DNA of 64,000 nt from Acidithiobacillus sp. AMEEHan (GCF_030996345.1 NZ_CP118747.1:1982001-2046000), one strand, 5' to 3'. Shown: positions 40,516-51,877, counted from the stretch's first letter. Notes: generated from the letters alone by a model not told the origin. Translations and numbers: made by a program.

Positions 40516-41882
40516 CCGAAGTCGCGGACTCGGGCAGGAAGAGGCCGTTCTTCGTGCCTGAGTCCCTGGCGCTGCTGGTAGCGCTTGTCCTGATCCTGAT
40601 CAACGGTTTTTTTGTGGCGGCGGAGTTCGCGCTGGTTCGCCTGCGCGGCACGCAAGTCCACACCCTCGCGCGTGAGCATGCCTGGCGCGGCAAAGTGCTG
40701 ATGCGTATTCACCGCCATCTGGATATCTACCTTTCCACCACGCAACTCGGTATCACTCTCGCTTCCCTGGCCCTGGGCTGGATTGCCGAACCCGCAGTCG
40801 CCCGGCTCCTGTATCCCTTTTTTCAAGCCCTGGGCATACGGTCGGCAGCGCTCGTGGAGTCCAGCTCTTTCACCCTGGCCTTTGTTCTGGTTGCCTTTGC
40901 TACCATCATCCTCGGCGAGCTGGCGCCTAAATCTCTCGCGATCCGCCGGGCAGAAAAGATTTCCTTGTGGACGGCTCTACCGCTCTATGTCTTTTATTGG
41001 ACGCTATATCCGGCGATTGCCCTGCTCAATGGTGCTACCCGGCTGGTGCTGCGCGCTTGTGGCCTATCTCTGGCGAGGGAGCATGGCGATGCCCCACATA
41101 GCCGAGATGAAATCGCCATGATCCTTGCCATCAGCCAAGCGCAGGGCGTTCTGGGTAACCGCACCGGGGATATTCTCGAGCGTGCACTGGACTTTCATGA
41201 ATTGACCGCGGGGGATCTGGCACGACCGGCGGCAGATATGGTCTGCCTCATGGATGGTGCCCCTGCAGAAGAGACCCAGCGCACCCTGTTGCGCTACCGG
41301 TATACGCGTTTCCCGCTTTGCGCCGGGGATCGCCAGCACGTGCGTGGTCTGGTCCATGTCAAGGATCTCCTGCCCCTCCTTCTGCGGGAGCGAGACAGAC
41401 TCGATCTCCGGCGGGTAGCCCGGCCATTGCCAGCGGTTTCCCGGGATTTACCAGCCATGGAACTGCTGGCGCACTTTCGTTCTGGACAGCCGCATTTTGC
41501 CTTGGTCACCGACGAATTGGGTACGATCACCGGCTTCGTCACCCTGGACCATGTGCTGGAGGCCTTGTTGGGGAGGATTCCGGATGAATTTCGTCATCGC
41601 CATCAGGATTGGCAGCCGCAAGCGGACGGGTCATGGATTGGTACTGGCAGTCTCTCGATTTATTCCCTGGAACAGCTTCTCGACCATGACATCGATGAGG
41701 CAGGCGATGCCGACAGCATCGGCGGACTCCTGATGCAGCGTCTGGACCGTTTGCCAGAAGAGGGCGAGCGGGTCGAATTTCGCGACTTCGATGCCCTGGT
41801 CCTGCGGCGTGAAGGGCCTCGTATTGCCTCGTTGCAGATTTTCCCGCATCCTGCCGCGGATTCTGAGGAATGGTTTGCCTGA
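40512..41882 (+). CDS. CNNM/CorC-HlyC family membrane transporter-like protein
   Basis: A 456-residue protein: DUF21/CNNM membrane domain with three to four helices (about 15-180, including GFFVAAEFALVRLRGTQ and GELAPKSLAIRRAEKIS), a CBS pair (about 215-345) and a C-terminal CorC/HlyC domain (about 365-450, IGGLLMQRLDRLPEEGERVEF). The family includes magnesium and cobalt efflux proteins. The TTG start at 40512 is coupled to the gene before; a GTG at 40554 is an alternative. Confidence 0.87.
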   Translation: MTEVADSGRKRPFFVPESLALLVALVLILINGFFVAAEFALVRLRGTQVHTLAREHAWRGKVLMRIHRHLDIYLSTTQLGITLASLALGWIAEPAVARLLYPFFQALGIRSAALVESSSFTLAFVLVAFATIILGELAPKSLAIRRAEKISLWTALPLYVFYWTLYPAIALLNGATRLVLRACGLSLAREHGDAPHSRDEIAMILAISQAQGVLGNRTGDILERALDFHELTAGDLARPAADMVCLMDGAPAEETQRTLLRYRYTRFPLCAGDRQHVRGLVHVKDLLPLLLRERDRLDLRRVARPLPAVSRDLPAMELLAHFRSGQPHFALVTDELGTITGFVTLDHVLEALLGRIPDEFRHRHQDWQPQADGSWIGTGSLSIYSLEQLLDHDIDEAGDADSIGGLLMQRLDRLPEEGERVEFRDFDALVLRREGPRIASLQIFPHPAADSEEWFA

Positions 41883-44023
<2,141 letters not shown>

Positions 44024-44062
44024 GAACCTTCTCTAATATTCTGATTGATTTAGCAAAGCGCG

Positions 44063-44091
44063 TTGACATCGGCAGTGGCTCTGTGCACACT
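44063..44091 (+). promoter_or_regulatory. Possible promoter of the small membrane protein gene
   Basis: TTGACA (44063-44068) is a perfect -35; the -10 at 17 bases is poor (CACACT, 44086-44091). Confidence 0.35.
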
Positions 44092-44154
44092 CGTGTTGTC
44101 TCCTCAACAATTTGCTGAGAGATGTTTTTGCCGGCCACAAAAAGGAAATTTTCC

Positions 44155-44412
44155 ATGATATTGAACCTCATCGTGTTTTTACTGATTGGCGGAATTGCCG
44201 GTTGGCTTGCTGGACTTCTCATTCGTGGTCGTGGATTTGGCATCATCGGTGACATCGTCGTTGGCGTGGTCGGTGCCTTCATTGGTGGTTTTCTTTTGAC
44301 TGCGGTCGGTCTTGCTGCGCTGTTTGGCGCCGGAATCATAGGTTCCATTATTGTGGCGGTGATCGGCGCCGTAGTTTTGTTGTTCATTATCAAGTTGATC
44401 AAAAAGGTGTAG
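44155..44412 (+). CDS. GlsB/YeaQ/YmgE family small membrane protein
   Basis: Only 85 residues with three hydrophobic segments and a Gly-rich pattern, IGGIAGWLAGLLIRGRGFGIIGDIVVGVVGAFIGG, matching the transglycosylase-associated (YeaQ/YmgE) family. In E. coli and Gram-positive bacteria such proteins are stress-induced; no enzymatic activity is established. It sits between tgt and yajC with an AAGGA site nine bases before the ATG. Confidence 0.85.
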   Translation: MILNLIVFLLIGGIAGWLAGLLIRGRGFGIIGDIVVGVVGAFIGGFLLTAVGLAALFGAGIIGSIIVAVIGAVVLLFIIKLIKKV

Positions 44413-44498
44413 CCCGAGCGGGTGCGACGAGGGAAGCTCGGCAAGCAGATGCGCCGAGCCCGTCGATCCAACGGCTGAGGTTGCGCTTCCCCGGTTCC

Positions 44499-44527
44499 TT
44501 TCCTGCGTGGCGCGTAGCGGCTACAAT
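44499..44527 (+). promoter_or_regulatory. Possible promoter of yajC-secD-secF
   Basis: TACAAT (44522-44527) is a good -10 with a weak TTTCCT 17 bases upstream. It would give a leader of about 24 bases before the yajC ATG. Confidence 0.4.
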
Positions 44528-44557
44528 GGCGCCCTTGGATTCGGACCGGAGGGGTTC

Positions 44558-44896
44558 ATGGATTTTTCGCCCATCGCCACTGCCCACGCCGCCACCACTG
44601 GCGCTGGGGGGGGCACTGACAGCATGATTTTTCAGTTTCTGCCGCTCATCTTCATCTTTGCCATCTTTTATTTCCTCCTGATTCGTCCACAGAGCAAAAA
44701 GGCCAAGGCGCAGCGCGACATGGTGGCAGCCATCAGCAAGGGAGACGAGCTGGTAACCTCTGGTGGATTGGCAGGGCGGGTGATGCAGGCTGGGGAAGAA
44801 TATCTGCATGTGGAAATTGCCGAAAACACCGTCGTAAAAATTCAGCGCAGCGCCGTCAGCATGGTCCTGCCCAAGGGGACCCTGAAAAAACTCTAA
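44558..44896 (+). CDS. yajC: Preprotein translocase subunit YajC
   Basis: A single-helix accessory of the SecDF complex, 112 residues. Membrane segment FQFLPLIFIFAIFYFLLIRPQ, followed by KKAKAQRDMVAAISKGDELVTSGGLAG, the family hallmark. GGAGGGG precedes the ATG at 44558. Confidence 0.95.
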   Translation: MDFSPIATAHAATTGAGGGTDSMIFQFLPLIFIFAIFYFLLIRPQSKKAKAQRDMVAAISKGDELVTSGGLAGRVMQAGEEYLHVEIAENTVVKIQRSAVSMVLPKGTLKKL

Positions 44897-44906
44897 AGGC
44901 GTTGGC

Positions 44907-46691
44907 ATGACCCGTTATCCGTGGTGGAAGTATCTGATTATTCTAGCGGTGGTGCTCCCCGCTATTTTCTATGCCGTGCCTAACTTTTATGGCTGGCATG
45001 CGGCCATTGAGGTGCGTGCCCCGATCGGCACCCAGTTGCCTCCGGTGGCGACAATGCGCGATTGGCTCAGTCAGGCAAAGATTCCGGTGACCCGGCAGGA
45101 AACGGATAGCCACGGGACGACCTTCTATTTTCCAAACGACGACGCCCAAGGATTGGCAGAAACCCTGCTGCAGACCCGTTTGCCGAGCAATGCGCAGGTG
45201 GTCCTCTCGCAAAAATCGGCACAGCCGGCATGGATGGCTGAATTGGGTGGTCGTCCAGTGAATCTGGGGCTCGACCTGCGTGGTGGTGTCTACCTCTTAC
45301 TGCGGGTCGATACCCAAGCACTCATTCATCATCACCTGGAAGAGTATCAGAACGGCATCCGCAATCTGTTGCGCCATAAGGATCTGCAGTATCTCAAGGT
45401 GGAGATCACCGGCCCGGATCAGCTCGGGATCGAGATGGCCCAGGACGATCTGGTCGGCAAGGCCGTGCAGGCCATCAGCCAGCAATATCCCGATCTGGTC
45501 GCCACGGACAAGGGGCAGGGGCAGATTCAGGTCAGCATGCCTGAGACAACGGTGCAGAAGCAGAGCGATGATGCCTTACAGCAGGCCATTGTCGTCATTC
45601 GCAATCGAATCGACGAATTGGGCGTGGCTGAGCCGCAGATTCAACGGCAGGGCAAGGAGCATATCGCCGTGCAGTTGCCCGGGGTGCAGGACACCCAGCG
45701 AGCCAAGGCCATCATTGGTTCTACGGCGCAACTCGAGTTCAAGATGGTCGCCAATGAGAATGATCTGGCTGCGGCTTTGAAGGGGCAGGTGCCCGCAGGC
45801 GATGCGCTGTATTACGGTACTGATGGACAGCCCTACCTGCTGGAAAAGGAAACGGTGCTGACGGGGCGCTACCTCAATGGTGCAACCGCCGGTATCGACA
45901 ACAATACCGGCCAGGCGATCGTCAACATCAGCTTCAATAGTGTGGGATCGACCATTTTTGGCAATCTCACCAGCAAGAATGTCGGTAAGCGCATGGCCAT
46001 CCTGCTCGACAACAAGGTGGTGACGGCGCCCGTCATCCAGGAGGCGATTACCGGTGGTCGGGCGCAAATCAATGGATTCTCCGGTCTGAAGGATGCCAGC
46101 AATGTGGCCATCGAACTGCGGGCAGGCGCCTTGCCGGCGCCGGTGCATATCTCGGAAGAACGTACCGTGGGTCCGACCCTGGGCCAGGATTCCATTCACG
46201 ACGGCATCATGGCGGTGATCTTTGGCATGATCTTCGTCGTTGGCTTCATGACCTTGTATTATCGTCTCTTCGGTTTGATTGCCGATCTAGCGATTCTGGT
46301 CAACATCCTTGCGATCCTTGCCGTGCTCTCGATAATCGGTGGCACGCTGACCCTGCCGGGTATTGCGGGTATCGTGCTGAAAATTGGTCTGGCGGTGGAC
46401 GCCAACGTCTTGGTGTTTGAACGGATTCGCGAGGAGCTGCGCCGGGGTATGAGCCCGCGCGCCAGTATCGATACCGGTTTCAAGAGGGCATTCGCGACCA
46501 TCGTCGATTCCAACATTACCGTGCTTATCGCTGCCCTGACGCTATTTCAGTTCGGCACCGGCGCCATCAAAGGTTTCGCCTTGGTGCTTACCATCGGTGT
46601 GCTGGTGTCCATGTTTACCGCAACCATGATGAGTCGTGGTATCGTCGAACTGGCACTGGGCAAGCGTCGCGTCGCCAAACTTTGGATCTGA
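44907..46691 (+). CDS. secD: Protein translocase subunit SecD
   Basis: Uses proton-motive force to pull proteins through SecYEG. The 594 residues have an N-terminal helix, a large periplasmic P1 domain starting GLDLRGGVYLLLRVD, and a C-terminal six-helix RND-type half (VFGMIFVVGFMTLYYR ... GLAVDANVLVFERIREE). Ten bases after yajC. Confidence 0.97.
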   Translation: MTRYPWWKYLIILAVVLPAIFYAVPNFYGWHAAIEVRAPIGTQLPPVATMRDWLSQAKIPVTRQETDSHGTTFYFPNDDAQGLAETLLQTRLPSNAQVVLSQKSAQPAWMAELGGRPVNLGLDLRGGVYLLLRVDTQALIHHHLEEYQNGIRNLLRHKDLQYLKVEITGPDQLGIEMAQDDLVGKAVQAISQQYPDLVATDKGQGQIQVSMPETTVQKQSDDALQQAIVVIRNRIDELGVAEPQIQRQGKEHIAVQLPGVQDTQRAKAIIGSTAQLEFKMVANENDLAAALKGQVPAGDALYYGTDGQPYLLEKETVLTGRYLNGATAGIDNNTGQAIVNISFNSVGSTIFGNLTSKNVGKRMAILLDNKVVTAPVIQEAITGGRAQINGFSGLKDASNVAIELRAGALPAPVHISEERTVGPTLGQDSIHDGIMAVIFGMIFVVGFMTLYYRLFGLIADLAILVNILAILAVLSIIGGTLTLPGIAGIVLKIGLAVDANVLVFERIREELRRGMSPRASIDTGFKRAFATIVDSNITVLIAALTLFQFGTGAIKGFALVLTIGVLVSMFTATMMSRGIVELALGKRRVAKLWI

Positions 46692-46698
46692 GGTCAGC

Positions 46699-47649
46699 AT
46701 GCAAGTCATCAAATCTGCCACCCACATCGACTTCATGTCGCGCCGCTGGATCTTTCTCGGCATCTCGATGGTTCTTATCGTGGCATCAGTTGCCTTGTTT
46801 CTGGTGCGCGGTCTCAACTATAGCATCGACTTCACCGGTGGCACTCTGGTGGAGCTTGCCTTCAGTAAGACCCCCGATCTGGGGACGGTGCGCCACACCC
46901 TCGAGACCGCTGGCTACGGCGACGCCGTGGTGCAGACCTTCGGCGGCGACAGGGATCTGCTGATCCGCCTGCGCACCCGCCCAGGTGAGAGCAGCGCGGT
47001 GGCGAGCAAGATCCTGAGTGTCTTTAAGAACGACCCCGCGGCCTATCCCGGGGTGCAACTACGGCGCACGGAATATGTCGGCCCGGAAGTGGGCAAAGAA
47101 CTGCGCAACAAAGGCATTCTGGCACTCATCGTGGTCACCATCGGCATCCTCATCTATGTCGGTTTCCGCTTCGAGTGGCGCTTCGCGACTGGTGGCGTAC
47201 TTGCCATGCTGCACGATCCGATCCTGGTGGTAGGGTACTTCGCCATATCCCATCAGGAATTTTCCATGACGGTGATCGCCGCCTTGCTGGTGATCATGGG
47301 TTACTCCCTGAACGATACGGTAGTGGTCTTCGACCGTATGCGGGAGGATCTGCGGACGGCGCGCAACGGCAGTGTGGCGGAAATCTTCAACATCGCCATC
47401 AATGAAACCCTGTCGCGAACCATTATCACCAGCTTCATCACCTTCATGGTGGCTCTGGCTTTGTTTCTTTTTGGTGGGCCGGTCATTCATGGCTTCGCGA
47501 CGGCGCTCGTGATCGGTGTGGTGGTCGGTACCTATTCGTCGATCTTCGTCGCCAGCCCGATTGCCCTATGGTTGGGTTTGAAACGCGAGCACGTCCTCAA
47601 GCGGCAATTCATCAGCGCCAAGGACCGCAAGGATGGTGCGACGTTGTGA
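46699..47649 (+). CDS. secF: Protein translocase subunit SecF
   Basis: Partner of SecD, 316 residues: six helices with IDFTGGTLVELAF, the conserved GYSLNDTVVVFDRMRE in helix 4, and NETLSRTIITSFITF. Seven bases after secD; the longer open frame upstream lies within secD. Confidence 0.97.
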   Translation: MQVIKSATHIDFMSRRWIFLGISMVLIVASVALFLVRGLNYSIDFTGGTLVELAFSKTPDLGTVRHTLETAGYGDAVVQTFGGDRDLLIRLRTRPGESSAVASKILSVFKNDPAAYPGVQLRRTEYVGPEVGKELRNKGILALIVVTIGILIYVGFRFEWRFATGGVLAMLHDPILVVGYFAISHQEFSMTVIAALLVIMGYSLNDTVVVFDRMREDLRTARNGSVAEIFNIAINETLSRTIITSFITFMVALALFLFGGPVIHGFATALVIGVVVGTYSSIFVASPIALWLGLKREHVLKRQFISAKDRKDGATL

Positions 47650-47657
47650 GGAGATAC

Positions 47658-47686
47658 TTGAGCCCCAGCCGGTGATGCAGTACTGT
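47658..47686 (+). promoter_or_regulatory. Promoter of tRNA-Ser
   Basis: TTGAGC (47658-47663), 17 bases, TACTGT (47681-47686), 11 bases before the tRNA 5' end. Confidence 0.5.
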
Positions 47687-47697
47687 AGCGTACCCTT

Positions 47698-47786
47698 GGA
47701 GAGGTACCGAAGTGGCCATAACGGCGCCGACTCGAAATCGGATGGACAGCAATGTCACGTGGGTTCGAATCCCACCCTCTCCGCCA
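47698..47786 (+). tRNA. tRNA-Ser (CGA)
   Basis: 89-nt gene with a complete acceptor stem (GGAGAGG with CCTCTCC), anticodon loop CTCGAAA giving anticodon CGA (reads UCG), a long variable arm typical of class II tRNAs, T-arm GGGTTCGAATCCC and an encoded CCA. Confidence 0.95.
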
Positions 47787-47820
47787 ATAACCCCCCAATA
47801 GTTTGAGATGTACCGGCAAT

Positions 47821-47974
47821 AGTGGGCACTGTTGATTCAGGCGGCTAACTTCCGGTAGGACTGTGCGAAGACGGCTGCTACCACATAGCCAAGACGAGAG
47901 AGGCGGCGCTGGCGATTGTAGAAAATCTCGATATACTCCCGGATCGTCGCGTCAGCTCTGGTTTTAAATCGGCG
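47821..47974 (-). pseudogene. Remnant of an IS3-family element: end of orfB and right end
   Basis: On the minus strand 44 codons end in TGA at 47837. They read FKTRADATIREYIEIFYN and then RQRRLSRLGYVVAAVFAQ before the end, the well-known C-terminus of IS3-group transposases. Upstream the frame is closed by a stop; the catalytic DDE part is missing. The plus-strand sequence at 47821-47837 resembles the IS end at 14102-14118 (12 of 17 bases), so the two fragments probably come from related elements. It lies 34 bases from the tRNA-Ser 3' end. Confidence 0.8.
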
Positions 47975-48250
47975 CTAGTGCACTATTCATTCTTCAGGCT
48001 TCCCCAGAAGCTGGTCAAGCTTTTGTGCCCAAGGTTTACCTCACCACCAACGTCGAGATCGTGGATCGCAAGGCAGCTATGGCCGTCTTTTGGCAGGCAG
48101 AGATCATGCACGTGAGGATGATTGCAGAGTACCGTGGAGAGGCGCGATCTAGGGGGCGGCACCGAGAGAAGTTTGTCCGTTGTTTATCCACGAGGCGCGC
48201 CCATACAAGGGATTCTTTTGCGTCATGCTCTCAACCTATTGATTTTTAAG
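47975..48250. other. No recognised gene between IS remnant and tRNA-Leu
   Basis: A 74-codon plus-strand frame (48025-48249) opens here with GTG, without a ribosome site and with no similarity that I recognise; I do not call it a gene. Its first ten bases, GTGCCCAAGG (48025-48034), repeat the tRNA-Leu 3' end (48253-48262). Confidence 0.4.
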
Positions 48251-48335
48251 TGGTGCCCAAGGCCGGACTCGAACCGGCACGGCATAAGCCGAGGGATTTT
48301 AAGTCCCTTGCGTCTACCGATTTCGCCACTTGGGC
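48251..48335 (-). tRNA. tRNA-Leu (UAA)
   Basis: 85-nt gene with acceptor stem GCCCAAG and CTTGGGC, anticodon loop CTTAAAA giving UAA, a long variable arm, T-arm CCGGTTCGAGTCCGG and an encoded CCA. Confidence 0.95.
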
Positions 48336-48401
48336 AGCATTGCGAGTATAGCAGTACCGCCGATCCTTGTCCTTGATCGATTGCCTGCAATTGGGGTAAG
48401 G

Positions 48402-48794
48402 CTACGCCGCCTGATCGAGCAGGAGACGAGCTTGCTCGGCAATCGCTCGATCGCCATCCTGTGCGGCCTTCCGCCACCAGTGAATGGCTTGATCCATGTT
48501 TTTCTGGACGCCCCACCCGTGCGCGTACGCGGTTCCGAGCTGCAATTGCGCGGCGGCGTCGAGATTTTCCGCGGCCTTCTGCCACCAGAAAGCAGCTAAC
48601 TGCAAGTTCTGCGGCACTCCATCGCCAGCAGCGTAAGCGAGGCCCAGTTCGTATTGTGCGGGTCCATACCCGAGCTTTGCAGAACGCTGCAACTGCTCGA
48701 TCTTTTGCGTGCTGAGAGAGTTGCCTGCAGCAAAACTCCAAAGCGGCGAAACGGCGACGAGAACTGCGGTAAGAACTATGGCGGTTTTTTTCAT
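48402..48794 (-). CDS. Periplasmic Sel1-repeat protein
   Basis: A 130-residue protein with a signal peptide (MKKTAIVLTAVLVAVSPLWSFA) and two to three Sel1-like repeats, GPAQYELGLAYAAGDGVPQN and AAAQLQLGTAYAHGWGVQKN. Sel1 repeats are protein-protein interaction solenoids; no enzyme is present. The gene ends 66 bases before tRNA-Leu on the same strand. Function unknown. Confidence 0.85.
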   Translation of the reverse strand: MKKTAIVLTAVLVAVSPLWSFAAGNSLSTQKIEQLQRSAKLGYGPAQYELGLAYAAGDGVPQNLQLAAFWWQKAAENLDAAAQLQLGTAYAHGWGVQKNMDQAIHWWRKAAQDGDRAIAEQARLLLDQAA

Positions 48795-48854
48795 GGTAAC
48801 TCGGTGTCCGTTACTGACTAAGCTGTCAGAGTATCACAGGATAAAAGAGTTCCA

Positions 48855-48883
48855 GAAAAGCTGTGGGGGCCGATTGGCCCCCA
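48855..48883 (-). terminator. Terminator of the acid-shock-like gene
   Basis: Perfect 8-bp stem TGGGGGCC-AATC-GGCCCCCA on the minus strand (48883-48864) followed by CAGCTTTTC. Confidence 0.65.
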
Positions 48884-48912
48884 TGCATGCTTCTTTCTTT
48901 GCTACGCGGTGG

Positions 48913-49155
48913 TCAGCCCGCCTTGGCTTCGGCTTTCTTCGCCTCTGCCTTTTTTTCCACCTTCTTCGCCGCTACCTTGTGCTCGACGGGCTTTTTCATT
49001 TCCTTCTTCACGGGAGCCTTGTGCACAGGAGCCTTGTGGGCTTCCATTTTGGCGGCTGGCTTTTCGGTGGCAGCGGGGGTGGTGGTGGCGAAGGCGCTGG
49101 AGACGGCAAACAAAGAGGCCAACGTGACGACGATAGCGGAAGTTTTTACAGACAT
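48913..49155 (-). CDS. Secreted Lys/Ala/His-rich protein, acid-shock (Asr)-like
   Basis: An 80-residue protein: signal peptide with probable cleavage after SSAFA, then a low-complexity basic tail (EAHKAPVHKAPVKKEMKK, VAAKKVEKKAEAKKAEAKAG). Length, export and composition resemble the E. coli acid-shock protein Asr, a periplasmic protein that helps survival at low pH; because the similarity is compositional, homology is unproven. AAGGAG precedes the ATG. The gene has its own terminator. Confidence 0.75.
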   Translation of the reverse strand: MSVKTSAIVVTLASLFAVSSAFATTTPAATEKPAAKMEAHKAPVHKAPVKKEMKKPVEHKVAAKKVEKKAEAKKAEAKAG

Positions 49156-49353
49156 GGTACTTCTCCTTGAAAGGTTGGGTTTGACTGCGATGCTTTCTAA
49201 GCAAGCAGCGTGCCAGTTGTTTATGCCAATAAAAAACAGAGAGATACAATTTCATTCCGATAGGTGACGGATTGCTTCTTGTTGGGGTGTCCCGACGGAT
49301 TCTTCGTCCACCCTGCCAACCTTTTGAAAAGATTTTGTAATCTTGTTGTCGGA

Positions 49354-51155
49354 TCACGACGCGGCGATTTTGGGTTGTTGGCGTTCGTCCAGAGATTGCA
49401 GGCTGGCGAAATGGCGATACACGGCGGAGTTGCGCAGCAGACTTGCGTGGTCGCCAATAGCCGTGATGCGTCCGGCCTCCAGCACTACAATACGGTCAGC
49501 ATCGCGAATGGTTGCCAGACGATGCGCGGCAACCAGGGTGGTGCGACCACGAATCAGCTCGGCCAACGCTTCTTGTATCAAGCGCTCATTTTCGGCATCG
49601 AGGGCGCTGGTGGCTTCGTCCAGAATCAGAATGCGCGGATTGCGCAGAAGAGCACGGGCAATGGCAATGCGTTGGCGTTGTCCGCCCGACAAGGTGATGC
49701 CTTTCTCGCCGACATGGGTATGCATACCCTCGGGCAAACGTTCGACAAACTCGTCGACGCGTGCAGCCTGCATGGCGGCCTGCAAGGCAGCTGCCGTGGC
49801 CCGGGTTTGGCGAGTAGGATATTGTCAGCGACGCTGAGCGAGAAAATGGCCGGGTGTTGGGGAACAATCGCAATTTGCTGGCGTAGATCGTGTGCGCGCA
49901 TTCGGCTGATATCTTGGCCGTCGAGTAGTATCTGCCCTTGCGTTGGCGCGTAATGGCGCAGTAATAGATCGAAAAACGTGCTTTTACCGGCCCCGGAGGC
50001 GCCAACCAGGGCTAGGTGTTCGCCTGCCTCGATGGTCAAGTCGATATTTTCAAGGGTGGGAATGTCACTGCGGCTGGGATAAGCAAAATATACATGGGCA
50101 AAACGCAGGCTAGCAGGCGAGGATGATGCCCTCACAGGACTTTCTGTCGCCCGTTGCGCCGGTGGTTCCTCCGGTTCCTCCTCGAGGAGGGCGAGCAGGC
50201 GCTCGATGGCGCCGAGTAGCCGTCCCAATTGTCCCCACAGGCTGCCGAGGGAAGACAGGGCGGAAGTAGCAAACATGGCATAAATGAGGAACGCGGTGAG
50301 CCCACCGATGCTGCCCCGATGATGCAGAATCCGCCAGCCGCCAAGATAGAGCATGCCCGCCAGGAGGAAAAAAATCAGAAATCCGCTCAGTAACGATGCG
50401 CCCGCCTGTACCTTGATGCGCCCGCGTACCTGTTGCAGGACACCGTCAATACCTGCGCCATAGATGTTCTTCGCCTCGTCCTCCCGCGTCAGAGCCTGCA
50501 CGGTGCGGATGGCATTGATGGTCTCCTCGGTGTGGGAGGAGAGATCCGCAAGGTAGTCCTGCTCCAGCCGGCTGTATTTGCGTTGTAAGCGTCCAGAACG
50601 CAGATTGACCCAGACCAGTGGCGGCACCACGATAATCACCGGCAAGACCAGGATGGGCGCGGTGACCAACATCATGATCAGAGATCCGATCAGCGTCAGT
50701 CCGTGTTGCAAGGCGCCACCCAGTACCCCGGCCAGGCCAAAGCGCAGAATGGTGACGTCACTGCTCAGCCGCGAAATCACCTCGCCGGTGCGGAATTTTT
50801 CATAAAATAATGCGGGTAGGTGTACGGCATGGGTAAAAACCCGCTCCCGCAGATCCGCAACCACCTTTTGTCCAATCCAGGTCGCCAGGGCCTCGCGTGC
50901 TGCACGCGCAGCAGTCGTGAAGATTCCCAGCAGCAACAGGGCCAGACTAGCCAAGAGCAAAATCCTGGCGTTGTGAAAGCCGTGGTCCAGGAGGTACCTG
51001 GCACCCTGGGGTAGGGCGAGGGTACCTGCTGCACTCAATAACAGGGCAATGGCATAGAGAATCAACAACCAGAGTCGTGGACGCAGGAAAGGCAGCAGTG
51101 CGAAGAGTGCATGCCAGTTTTTGCTGGTTGGGCGCTGCCATGGATTCGCGGCCAT
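49354..51155 (-). CDS. ABC exporter (MsbA/MdlB-like), with one frameshift
   Basis: A half-size exporter with six membrane helices fused to an ATPase, about 600 residues after repair. Walker A is GASGAGKST (about 387). After the break the frame resumes with [21 protein letters not shown], Walker [10 protein letters not shown] and the H-loop AAHRLAT. Adding one base to the run at 49800-49802 (GGG to GGGG on the coding strand) joins [21 protein letters not shown]. The membrane part resembles lipid and multidrug exporters (MsbA, BmrA); the substrate is unknown. Broken as read, probably by consensus error. Confidence 0.88.
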
Positions 51156-51279
51156 CCTTGCTCCTGCGGGTACACGGAGACGGCATGATAGCCCATTTGC
51201 CGGGCCCTTGCCGCTTCGCGGAACCGCTGGAGTTCATGGTGGTCAAAACCACAGGTTTTTGTGAGAGTGGAGGTTTTTC

Positions 51280-51843
51280 ATGCAGAAGCATACTTCAAGG
51301 GCTATCAAGGCCGCACTTGCTGCGGGTCTCGCCGGCGCTTTGTTGGCAAGTGGGCTTGCTTTTGCCGCACCGTACGTGCTGGTGGATGGTAAAACGGTTC
51401 CAGTCCACGTAGAACAAAAAACCATGCACATTCCTGGCGGCGTCATCCACATTGAAAGCATCAGCTATAGCAGCGGACCGCAGGCGCAGGTGGCCTTTCA
51501 CTCCCTGAACGCCGCTCAGGCGGATGCCTTGATGCAGCAGAATGCCAGGCAGATGCAGGAAATGCAGGTCGCCATGGAGCGGCAGATGGCGATGATGGAC
51601 CAAATGATGCGGGTTGCCTTTGCCATGCCCGGCGTGCCCCTGGTGCAAGCGCCTATGCCGGTTCTCTTCCCGTTGTTCGGTATCCCCTCAGCTCCGCTAG
51701 TTGCCACACAGGCGCCGTCTCCCAAAGCCCAGCAGGTGCAGCCGTCTGGAGTCGCGCCATGGCAGCAGGGGATGTACCAAGTACATTGGCAGAGGCCTGC
51801 CGCGGAGCAGGGTAAGAGCGATAATCCCAAGATTCCGCTCTGA
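51280..51843 (+). CDS. Secreted Met-rich protein of unknown function
   Basis: A 187-residue protein with a clear signal peptide (MQKHTSRAIKAALAAGLAGA ... GLAFA). The middle helix-forming segment (about 85-116) has ten Met residues in 32 positions, with many Gln, and the tail is Pro/Gln-rich. I do not recognise a family. Met-rich periplasmic segments bind copper in some proteins; that is speculation here. The gene ends in a strong terminator and is divergent from the ABC exporter. Confidence 0.8.
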   Translation: MQKHTSRAIKAALAAGLAGALLASGLAFAAPYVLVDGKTVPVHVEQKTMHIPGGVIHIESISYSSGPQAQVAFHSLNAAQADALMQQNARQMQEMQVAMERQMAMMDQMMRVAFAMPGVPLVQAPMPVLFPLFGIPSAPLVATQAPSPKAQQVQPSGVAPWQQGMYQVHWQRPAAEQGKSDNPKIPL

Positions 51844-51877
51844 TTTTCCGCAGCCGTCCTGCGTCACCCCAAACCGA

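Noticed and set aside
48025-48249. 74-codon plus-strand frame between the IS remnant and tRNA-Leu
   Set aside because: No ribosome site, no recognisable similarity, and it runs into the tRNA gene.
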